This document shows positions 1-5,984 of a DNA stretch of 5,984 nt, piece by piece. The stretch is taken from positions 1 through 5,984 of the forward strand of contig JAEYYL010000387.1 in NCBI GenBank assembly GCA_023430825.1, written 5' to 3'. How positions within the stretch are numbered: the first letter of the stretch is position 1; each line of letters starts with the position of its first letter. Below the pieces are notes generated by a model. The model made no database searches, was not told where the DNA came from, and saw nothing but the letters and a program-made list of their open reading frames with translations. The stretch is from Verrucomicrobiota bacterium. Lineage in GTDB: Bacteria; Verrucomicrobiota; Verrucomicrobiia; Opitutales; Opitutaceae. A program made the translations under genes and the position numbers.

Positions 1-40
1 TCCAATCCGCCTCGTTTTCGCAACAAACGCATCCAACACC

Positions 41-90
41 TTGTGGCCTCCTGCTGCCTCTGTGTCAGAGCTCAGTGTCCTCTGTGATCC
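41..90. repeat. Degenerate CTCTGTG tandem-like repeat downstream of glgB
   Basis: The octamer CCTCTGTG occurs twice, inside GCCTCTGTG at 56-64 and TCCTCTGTG at 78-86. A related CTCAGTG lies at 71-77 and a looser CTTGTGG at 40-46. On the minus strand this reads as spaced CACAGAGG units. I recall similar CTCTGTG-rich strings between genes in Verrucomicrobiota and some other phyla, but cannot confirm that here. The surrounding 1-142 is less GC-rich than the genes. It has short open stretches in all three plus frames but no recognisable protein, and no T-tract terminator for glgB is visible. Confidence 0.4.
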
Positions 91-142
91 ATGACTTGGT
101 TGATTCGAGTGTGACGTATCCGGGCTAAACGACCGCCCACGC

Positions 143-2350
143 CTACTCCGCCGCCCACTTGAAGATCAGCGTCGTGTGCGGCGGCAGCTTGATGCTCAGC
201 GACTGGCTGTAGCCGTCGCACTCGATATCCTCGGTGTGACGCGCGCCATCGTTGCCCAGGCCCGTGCCACCGTAGAATTCGCTGTTCGTGTTCACCATCT
301 CACGCCACAGCCCCCGCCGCGGCACGCCGATGCGATAGTCGCGCGTCGCGCCGGAGAAATGCGCGACCGCCGCGAACAGCGTGCGCTCATCTCCCGCCGT
401 GCGCAGATAGGCGATCACGCTCGCGTCTGCGTCCTGACACGAGAGCCAGCGGAAACCCTGCGGATTGAGGTCGTTCTGGCTCAGCACCGGCTCGGCCGCG
501 TAAAGCTTGTTCAAATCGCGCACGAGCAACCGCACGCCTTCGTGATCGGTGTAACGGCAGAGATGCCAGTCGAGGCTGCCGTCGTAGTTCCACTCGTGCG
601 ACTGCGCGAACTCGCTCCCCATGAAGAGCAGTTTCTTGCCGGGATACGCCCACATGTGCGCGTAGAGCGAGCGCAGTTGCGCCGCCTTTTCCGGGATGTG
701 CCACGCGGCCATCTTGAACAGCATCGAACCTTTCCCGTGCACCACCTCGTCGTGGGAAAACACCGTCACGAAATTCTCCGCATACTGATAGAGCATGCCG
801 AACGTCAGGTCGTGCTGGTGCCATTTCCGGTGAATCGGATCCTTCGCGAAATAACGGAGCGTGTCGTTCATCCACCCCATGTTCCACTTGTAGTCGAAAC
901 CGAGCCCGCCCTCCGCCGCCGGCTTCGTCACTCCGGGAAACGACGTGCTTTCCTCCGCGATCATCACCGCGCCGGGATGATAACGGTGCACGAGTTCGTT
1001 CACCTGTTTTAGGAAATCGATCGCTTCCAGGTTCTCGCGGCCGCCGTATTTGTTGGGAATCCACTGACCTTCCTTCCGCGAGTAATCGAGGTAGAGCATC
1101 GACGCCACCGCGTCGACCCGCAGCCCGTCGATGTGATAGCGCTCGATCCACGCGAGCGCATTGGCGATCAGGAAGCAGCGCACCTCGTTGCGCCCGTAAT
1201 TGAAGATCAGCGTGCCCCAATCCATGTGCGCGCCGAGTCGCGGATCGGCGTGCTCGTAAAGATGCGAGCCGTCGAACTCCGCGAGCGCGAAACTGTCGCG
1301 CGGGAAATGCGCCGGCACCCAGTCGAGAATCACCCCGATTCCGCGCTGGTGTAGATAATCCACCATCCACGCGAAATCCTCCGGCGCACCGTGCCGATGC
1401 GTCGGCGCATAAAAGCCCGTCACCTGATAACCCCACGAGCCCGTGAACGGATGCTCCGCCAGCGGCATGAACTCCACGTGCGTGAAGCCCATCTCGGTGA
1501 CGTAGTCCGCGAGTTGCACCGCCGCCTCGCGATAATCGAGCCGGCGATCCGCGTCGTCCGCATTGCGCCGCCATGAACCCAAATGCACTTCGTAAACCGA
1601 GATCGGCTGGTCCAGCTTGCCGGCATTCGCGCGGCGCTTCTCGATCCACGCGCCGTCGTTCCATTTGAACTTCGCGACATCGTAAACGATGGACGCGTTG
1701 TTCGGCGGCCCCTCGAAATACGTGCCGTAAGGGTCCGTCTTCAGCCGCACCTGATCGCGCTGGTCCCGCACTGCGTATTTGTAGAGTTCGCCTTCTTCGA
1801 GTCCGGGCACGAACAACTCCCACACGCCCGACGAGCCGAGCGGGCGCATCGGATGATAGCGGCCGTCCCAGTGGTTGAAATTGCCCACAAGCGAAACCTG
1901 CTTCGCCGCCGGCGCCCACACCGCAAACGCCACCCCGGGCACGCCGCCCAGATTGCGCACGTGCGCGCCGAGCTTGTCGAAGACCCGGTGCTCGTTGCCC
2001 TCGTTGAACAAATAAAGGTCCTGCGCACCCAGCGTCGGCAGAAACGAATACGGATCGTAAAACTGCCGCATCTCCCCCGCCGGCGTCGTCACGCGCAGCT
2101 GATAACCAAACACCTCCGGCCGCTTCGCGATGAACACCTCGAACATCCCCTCCTCCGCCACCGGCTTCATCGGCCAGTCCTGACCCGACGCGACATCGAC
2201 CACCGCGCAGCTCGCGACATTCCGCAGGAACGCCCGCACCACCACCCCCTTGCTCCTGCCGCGCGTGATCGGATGCATCCCGAGCACCGAATGCGGCGAA
2301 GTGTGCTGGGCTTTGAGCAGGTCGGCGAGGTCGGTCGGGGAAATAATCAC
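143..2350 (-). CDS. glgB: 1,4-alpha-glucan branching enzyme (GlgB, GH13)
   Basis: This cytoplasmic enzyme cuts alpha-1,4-glucan chains and rejoins the fragment through an alpha-1,6 bond, making the branches of glycogen. The protein is 735 residues, close to the 728 of E. coli GlgB. An N-terminal beta module (about 15-115, with SVLGMHP at 21-27) is followed by a CBM48 module (about 135-225, with GNFNHWDG at 156-163). The GH13 barrel spans about 250-610 and the C-terminal beta domain about 620-735. All GH13 signatures are intact: DWVPAHFP at 343-350, GLRVDAV with nucleophile Asp413, AEEST with acid Glu466, and SHDE with Asp534. MGSEFAQ and SLDWHL follow at 577-597. The start is GTG at 2350. An in-frame stop at 2375-2377 limits any extension to eight codons, and no clear Shine-Dalgarno site precedes it. 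It is divergent from lptD, and no other glycogen gene is in view. No defect is seen. Confidence 0.98.
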   Translation of the reverse strand: MIISPTDLADLLKAQHTSPHSVLGMHPITRGRSKGVVVRAFLRNVASCAVVDVASGQDWPMKPVAEEGMFEVFIAKRPEVFGYQLRVTTPAGEMRQFYDPYSFLPTLGAQDLYLFNEGNEHRVFDKLGAHVRNLGGVPGVAFAVWAPAAKQVSLVGNFNHWDGRYHPMRPLGSSGVWELFVPGLEEGELYKYAVRDQRDQVRLKTDPYGTYFEGPPNNASIVYDVAKFKWNDGAWIEKRRANAGKLDQPISVYEVHLGSWRRNADDADRRLDYREAAVQLADYVTEMGFTHVEFMPLAEHPFTGSWGYQVTGFYAPTHRHGAPEDFAWMVDYLHQRGIGVILDWVPAHFPRDSFALAEFDGSHLYEHADPRLGAHMDWGTLIFNYGRNEVRCFLIANALAWIERYHIDGLRVDAVASMLYLDYSRKEGQWIPNKYGGRENLEAIDFLKQVNELVHRYHPGAVMIAEESTSFPGVTKPAAEGGLGFDYKWNMGWMNDTLRYFAKDPIHRKWHQHDLTFGMLYQYAENFVTVFSHDEVVHGKGSMLFKMAAWHIPEKAAQLRSLYAHMWAYPGKKLLFMGSEFAQSHEWNYDGSLDWHLCRYTDHEGVRLLVRDLNKLYAAEPVLSQNDLNPQGFRWLSCQDADASVIAYLRTAGDERTLFAAVAHFSGATRDYRIGVPRRGLWREMVNTNSEFYGGTGLGNDGARHTEDIECDGYSQSLSIKLPPHTTLIFKWAAE

Positions 2351-2391
2351 GCGAATGAAGGAGTTACGGGGCCGTCAACCTGTCTCAAGCC

Positions 2392-2417
2392 CGCGCTTCC
2401 GTCTAGCCGGAAGCGCG
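2392..2417. repeat. Perfect 10-bp inverted repeat in the glgB-lptD spacer
   Basis: The arm CGCGCTTCCG (2392-2401) is an exact reverse complement of CGGAAGCGCG (2408-2417), with a 6-base loop TCTAGC. It lies 42 bases upstream of the glgB start and 130 bases upstream of the lptD start. Neither side carries a T-tract, so it does not look like an intrinsic terminator. It could be an operator for a dimeric regulator, a leader hairpin in one of the divergent transcripts, or a member of a dispersed palindrome family. The sequence alone does not decide between these. Confidence 0.6.
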
Positions 2418-2490
2418 TTATTCGCCCCCGCGTTTTCCCGATAAACGCCCCCAAGCCGCCCGCCATCCGGCAAACTCCGCGCCGCCGCCC

Positions 2491-2518
2491 CGGCGTCCGC
2501 CGAAGGGCTTGCTTGCCC
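2491..2518. repeat. Two adjacent small hairpins upstream of lptD
   Basis: The first hairpin is CGGCG (2491-2495) and CGCCG (2498-2502) with a 2-base loop TC. The second is GGGC (2505-2508) and GCCC (2515-2518) with loop TTGCTT. The string GGGCTTGCTTGCCC resembles the core of REP-type palindromes known in other bacteria, but it lacks the GTAG head seen in the element after lptD. The pair ends 28 bases before the lptD GTG. Chance palindromes are expected at this GC content, so confidence is limited. Confidence 0.35.
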
Positions 2519-2546
2519 GCAACGCGCCACCTTTGCTCCGCCCATC

Positions 2547-4643
2547 GTGATTCGCCGCCTGCTCGCGCTCCTCGCCTTCGCCACCTGCGCCTTCGCTGCC
2601 ACCAGCCCGGACGCCACGTCCATCGTCGCCGGCCATTCGGAGACCAATGTCCGCACCGGCGAAACCATCCTCACGGGCAACCCCCGCGTCGATTACGGCG
2701 ACGTTCGCCTCACCGCCGACGAGATCACCCTCAACCCCACCCGCCGCACCGCCGTCGCCCGCGGCCACGCCACGCTCACGCGCGGCGCGCGCCGGCTGCT
2801 CGCCGACCAGATCATCTACAACTCGCTCGACGGCACCTTCGAGGTCGGCGACCTCCGCGTCGGCGAATACCCTGTTTACGTCTCCGGCTCCCGCGCCACC
2901 GGCGACGTCCGGTCGCTCACGATCGACGACGCGCGCATCACCGTTCCCGAACCCGGCGAACTCGTGCCCACGCTCCAGGCCGCCCGCGTGTTCTTCACCG
3001 CCGACAACAAGGTGCGCGCCGAAGACGCCGCGCTCGGCATCGGCCGCGTCCGCCCGCTCGCCCTGCCCGGCGCATCCCACGATATCCGCGGCGCGCTGCT
3101 GCCCAGCGTCGAAGTCACCGGCGGCTATCGCCGCACGCTCGGCGTTTACGCCGAAGGCAGCCTACTCCTGCCGGTTTCCCCCACCGTGCGACTCGGCGGC
3201 GACGTCGGCCTCTACAGCAGCCGCGGCGTGATGGCCGGCCCCGCGGCCACTTACGAACGCGAAAACGCCGACGCCTCCGTCCGCAGTTCGTTTCACTCGG
3301 GCTTCATCAGCGACTACGGCACCCGCTACGCCGACGTGCTCGGCCGCACCATCCGCCGCAATCGCGCCTTCGCGGAATGGCGGCACATCCAGCAGTTCAA
3401 CGAACGCGTCGCACTCACCGGCGAACTCAACTACTGGCGCGATTCCGAGGTCGTGCGCGATTTTCGACCGTCGGACTTTTTCGACGTCCAGCAGCCCGAC
3501 AACTTCGCCGAAGCCGTCTATGCCGGCGACAACTACCTCGTCTCGCTCTTCACCCGCTTTCAGCCGAACAATTTTCACGTCGTCCAGCAACGCCTGCCCG
3601 AGCTGCGCTTCGACCTGCTCCCCTCCGCGCTCGGCGGCGGCCTGCTCCATCGCTTCAACGCCAGCTTCGCCGCCCTCCGCGAAGACGCCCTGCCGACCGG
3701 CCCGCTCAATCCCGTCGCCGGTCCCGATCTCCGCAGCGACCGCCTCGACGCCTACTATGCGCTCTCGCGGCCGGTCCGCGCCACCGACTGGCTCACGTTC
3801 ACGCCCGTCGCCGGCGCCCGCATGACGCACTACACGAATCTCGACGGCCCGCGCGAGGATTACACCCGCACGCTCGGCGAACTCGGCTTCGACTCCGAAC
3901 TGCGCGCGAGCGGCACCTATAACTACAAAAACGAACGCTGGAAAATCGACGGCCTCCGCCACCTCGTCACCCCGCGCCTTTCCTATCGCTACATTCCCGA
4001 AGCCGAAAAAGGCGCCCGCTACATCCCGCGGATCGACGACCGCCCGGAACTCTCGACCTACCTCCAGCCCCTCGGTCTCGGCGCGGTCCGCAACCTCGAC
4101 GAACTGCGCGGCACCAACACGCTGCGCCTCGGCCTCGATAACACGCTGCAGACCCGCGATCCGGTTTATGGCTCGCGCGACCTCGTCGTGCTCAACATCG
4201 CCAATGATTTCCTTTTCGACCGCACTCCGCGCGAACGAAAGGTCTCCGCGATCCACACCGAACTCGCGATCATGCCAGCCCGCTGGCTCGAGATCGGCGT
4301 TTACCAGAGCTTCACGCCGCAGGATTTCGCGCTGCAGGAGTTCAACACCGGCGTCACGATCCGCGACGGCGATGTCTGGTCCGTGCGCTTCGCCAACAAC
4401 TTCCTCCGCGGCGAACTGCACGACTACGCGATCGGCGGCAGCCATCGCTTCAACGAGGTCCTGGAAGGCATCGCCTACCTCCGCTACGACGCGCGCCAGG
4501 AGCGCTTCAACGAGCAGTCCTACGGTGTCCGCCACAACGTCGGCAACACGTGGAGCATCGAATACCTCATCCGGCTCTACGACGGCAACCGCCGCGAAAG
4601 CCGCTTCGGCTTCAACATCCGCATCGAAGCTCTCCGCTTCTGA
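2547..4643 (+). CDS. lptD: LPS-assembly protein LptD (OstA/Imp family)
   Basis: LptD is the outer-membrane barrel that, with the lipoprotein LptE, inserts lipopolysaccharide into the outer leaflet at the end of the Lpt bridge. The 698-residue product begins with a signal peptide (MIRRLLALLAFATCAFA, likely cut after Ala17). An OstA/LptA-like beta region follows at about 22-130, with repeated strands such as VRLTADEITLN and LLADQIIYN. The rest, about 185-698, looks like a beta-barrel with alternating aromatic strands. The string GLRHLVTPRLSYRYIP at 469-484 matches a motif I associate with LptD barrels. The chain ends in Phe, as expected for barrel insertion. It is somewhat shorter than E. coli LptD (784). 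The only cysteine is Cys14 in the signal peptide, so the mature protein cannot form the disulfides known in E. coli. The GTG start is chosen because the signal peptide begins there; no Shine-Dalgarno is visible. A different LptD-like barrel protein is the main alternative. Confidence 0.88.
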   Translation: MIRRLLALLAFATCAFAATSPDATSIVAGHSETNVRTGETILTGNPRVDYGDVRLTADEITLNPTRRTAVARGHATLTRGARRLLADQIIYNSLDGTFEVGDLRVGEYPVYVSGSRATGDVRSLTIDDARITVPEPGELVPTLQAARVFFTADNKVRAEDAALGIGRVRPLALPGASHDIRGALLPSVEVTGGYRRTLGVYAEGSLLLPVSPTVRLGGDVGLYSSRGVMAGPAATYERENADASVRSSFHSGFISDYGTRYADVLGRTIRRNRAFAEWRHIQQFNERVALTGELNYWRDSEVVRDFRPSDFFDVQQPDNFAEAVYAGDNYLVSLFTRFQPNNFHVVQQRLPELRFDLLPSALGGGLLHRFNASFAALREDALPTGPLNPVAGPDLRSDRLDAYYALSRPVRATDWLTFTPVAGARMTHYTNLDGPREDYTRTLGELGFDSELRASGTYNYKNERWKIDGLRHLVTPRLSYRYIPEAEKGARYIPRIDDRPELSTYLQPLGLGAVRNLDELRGTNTLRLGLDNTLQTRDPVYGSRDLVVLNIANDFLFDRTPRERKVSAIHTELAIMPARWLEIGVYQSFTPQDFALQEFNTGVTIRDGDVWSVRFANNFLRGELHDYAIGGSHRFNEVLEGIAYLRYDARQERFNEQSYGVRHNVGNTWSIEYLIRLYDGNRRESRFGFNIRIEALRF

Positions 4644-4677
4644 GCAACCCGCGCCCATGCGCCCCCGCCGCCCGAAG

Positions 4678-4700
4678 GTAGGAGCCTGCTCGCAGGCGAT
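4678..4700 (+). repeat. REP-like palindrome with GTAG head
   Basis: A GTAG tetranucleotide (4678-4681) is followed by the inverted repeat GCCTGC (4684-4689) and GCAGGC (4692-4697), separated by TC, and then GAT. This matches the layout of bacterial REP elements, which have a GTAG head and a short GC-rich hairpin and occur dispersed between genes. In some genomes they are mobilised by RAYT transposases of the Y1/TnpA-REP family. It fills part of the 93-bp gap between lptD and the methyltransferase gene. No T-tract follows, so it is not a standard terminator, though it could stabilise the lptD mRNA 3' end. Family membership is inferred from a single copy. Confidence 0.55.
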
Positions 4701-4736
4701 GGTTCGAAGAGCGCATCCGTCGCTCGCTTGCGTCCG

Positions 4737-5984
4737 ATGAGCGTCGTCGGCAGCCAGCAGCGCACCTTCCTCCACCTGCTCGCGCAACTCCGCCCGCACT
4801 GGCGCCGCGACCGGAATCTCCCCGCGCGTATCCAGTCTCTGCTTACGGGAAACCGCGCCTTCGGCTCGCGCGACCGCCGCCTTTATCGTGAACTGATCTA
4901 CACCACGCTGCGCCACCTCCCCTGGATCGAACCGCTCCTCGATCGCGACCCCTCACTCGCCACGCGTCTCGCCGCCTGGCTCGCCGCCGACTCCGCCGCG
5001 ACCGCTAAATTCCGCACCGAACTCCTCGCCGACTGGCCGCCGTGCCCCGCGTCGACCGCCGACAAAGCCGCCGTCGCCCACACCTTCGCCGCGCCGCTCC
5101 GCCTCGACCCCGCGGACCTGCTGCCCGCGTGGTTTCTCGATCACTGCCCCGCCGCCTTCGAACCCGCCCAACGCGACGCCTTCCTCGCGCGCGCGCCACT
5201 CTGGTTGCGCCTCCAAACCGACACCCCGGCGCGCGTGACCGACGAGTTCGCCCAACTCGGCTGGACGTTTGAATTCTCCGCCGTGCTTCCCCATGCGCTT
5301 CGTCTGCTCGACGAAGTCGACGTCACGAAATCCGCCGCCTACCAAAACGGCTTCGTCGAAATCCAGGACCTGGCGTCGCAACTCCTGCTCGAATCCGCCG
5401 GTATCGCGCCCGGCGGTCGCTGGCTCGACGCCTGCGCCGGCGCCGGCGGCAAGACCCTGCAACTATCCCGCCTGCTCGGCCCCACCGGCCACATCGACGC
5501 GCACGACATCCGCCCCGCCGCGCTCGACGAACTCGCCGCTCGCGCCCGCCGCGCCGGCGCCGCCAACCTCTCGATCCTCCGCGCCCCCCCCTCCGGCCTC
5601 TATGACGGCGTGCTCGTCGACGCCCCGTGCAGCGGCACCGGCACCTGGCGCCGTTCGCCGCATTTGAAGTGGACGACCACGCCCGCCCAAATTGACGAAG
5701 CCGCCGCCACGCAACGCCGCCTCCTCACGCAATTCGCCGCACACGTCCGCCCCGGCGGACGTCTCCTCTACGCCACCTGCTCCCTTAGCCACCGCGAAAA
5801 CGAAGCGGTCATATCGGCCTTTCTCGCCGCACATCCCGATTTCGCCATCGACCCGCCCCCCCACCGCTTCGGCGCCCCGCTCTCCGCCGCCGGCCTGACC
5901 TTTCTCCCGGCGCACCACGACACCGACGGCTTCTTCATCGCCGCCCTCCACCGTCCCGCCGCCCCCCCGCACAATGTCATATAA
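4737..5984 (+). CDS. rsmB: RsmB-like RNA cytosine-5 methyltransferase (NOL1/NOP2/Sun family)
   Basis: This is a SAM-dependent enzyme that methylates carbon 5 of a cytosine in RNA. E. coli RsmB acts on 16S rRNA C967. The product is 415 residues from the ATG, against 429 in E. coli. Residues about 5-70 form a NusB-like helical RNA-binding region (GSRDRRLYRELIY at 43-55). After a linker comes the Rossmann methyltransferase domain, about 200-410: FVEIQDLASQL, SAM-binding DACAGAGGKT at 231-240, and acidic Asp257. DAPCSGTGTWRR follows with Cys298, and YATCS with Cys348. In this family the Cys in the TCS motif attacks the base and the Cys in the PCS motif releases the enzyme. DGFFIAALHR near the C-terminus is also typical. 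ATG at 4737 is preferred over an in-frame TTG at 4728; neither has a clear ribosome site. The stop TAA is the last three bases, so the gene is complete. Family assignment is firm; the exact RNA target is not proven by sequence. Confidence 0.93.
   Translation: MSVVGSQQRTFLHLLAQLRPHWRRDRNLPARIQSLLTGNRAFGSRDRRLYRELIYTTLRHLPWIEPLLDRDPSLATRLAAWLAADSAATAKFRTELLADWPPCPASTADKAAVAHTFAAPLRLDPADLLPAWFLDHCPAAFEPAQRDAFLARAPLWLRLQTDTPARVTDEFAQLGWTFEFSAVLPHALRLLDEVDVTKSAAYQNGFVEIQDLASQLLLESAGIAPGGRWLDACAGAGGKTLQLSRLLGPTGHIDAHDIRPAALDELAARARRAGAANLSILRAPPSGLYDGVLVDAPCSGTGTWRRSPHLKWTTTPAQIDEAAATQRRLLTQFAAHVRPGGRLLYATCSLSHRENEAVISAFLAAHPDFAIDPPPHRFGAPLSAAGLTFLPAHHDTDGFFIAALHRPAAPPHNVI

Noticed and set aside
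122..138. A GGGC/GCCC pair just past the glgB stop as a terminator
   Set aside because: The stem is only 4 bp with a 9-base loop and no T-run follows on the minus strand.
387..1919. A 510-codon minus-strand frame inside glgB
   Set aside because: It is a shifted frame of a gene whose true frame carries every GH13 catalytic motif. The shifted product is Arg/Ala-rich with no family resemblance.
2357..2363. GAAGGAG on the plus strand as a ribosome binding site
   Set aside because: No start codon follows at a suitable distance and no plausible small plus-strand gene begins there.
2362..2388. A TTGAGA/TAACTC sigma-70-like promoter for glgB on the minus strand
   Set aside because: The -10 box matches the consensus at too few positions, and the implied transcript start would lie almost on the GTG. 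It was not strong enough to list.
1583..3922. A 779-codon open frame on the plus strand
   Set aside because: It runs antisense through glgB, across the spacer and then out of frame through lptD. Its product is arginine- and proline-rich low-complexity sequence with no domain. It is a by-product of high GC and few stop codons.
4728..4736. TTG at 4728 as the rsmB start
   Set aside because: It adds only three residues, lacks a ribosome site, and an ATG lies in frame immediately after at 4737.
3162..4916. A 584-codon open frame on the minus strand opposite lptD
   Set aside because: The translation is rich in Ala, Glu, Val and Gly, as expected from the complement of GC-biased codons, and has no motif. 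The plus-strand frame has a signal peptide and LptD signatures.

Overview
This is a GC-rich chromosomal window with three complete, ordinary protein genes. glgB (glycogen branching enzyme) lies on the minus strand. lptD (outer-membrane LPS assembly protein) and an rsmB-like RNA cytosine-5 methyltransferase lie on the plus strand. An LptD-type barrel implies a Gram-negative cell with an outer membrane. High GC, GTG starts without clear Shine-Dalgarno sites, short GC-rich palindromes between genes and a degenerate CTCTGTG repeat together suggest Verrucomicrobiota, perhaps Opitutaceae. That placement is an inference from style, not a database match.

Layout: positions 1-142 are non-coding sequence past the 3' end of glgB and hold a short degenerate CTCTGTG repeat. 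glgB occupies 143-2350, reading leftward. A 196-bp spacer (2351-2546) separates it from the divergent lptD. This spacer carries a perfect 10-bp inverted repeat and, closer to lptD, two back-to-back small hairpins. lptD runs 2547-4643. A 93-bp gap follows, containing a REP-like palindrome with a GTAG head. The methyltransferase gene then runs from an ATG at 4737 to a stop codon that forms the last three bases of the window.

The three genes belong to separate pathways: glycogen storage, envelope biogenesis and RNA modification. Nothing in the sequence ties them into one system. glgB must be transcribed separately from the other two. lptD and rsmB could share a transcript, since no T-tract terminator lies between them. 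I see no mobile-element gene, CRISPR array, tRNA, rRNA or phage gene. I also find no convincing evidence of a new biological system; the most unusual material is the set of intergenic palindromes.
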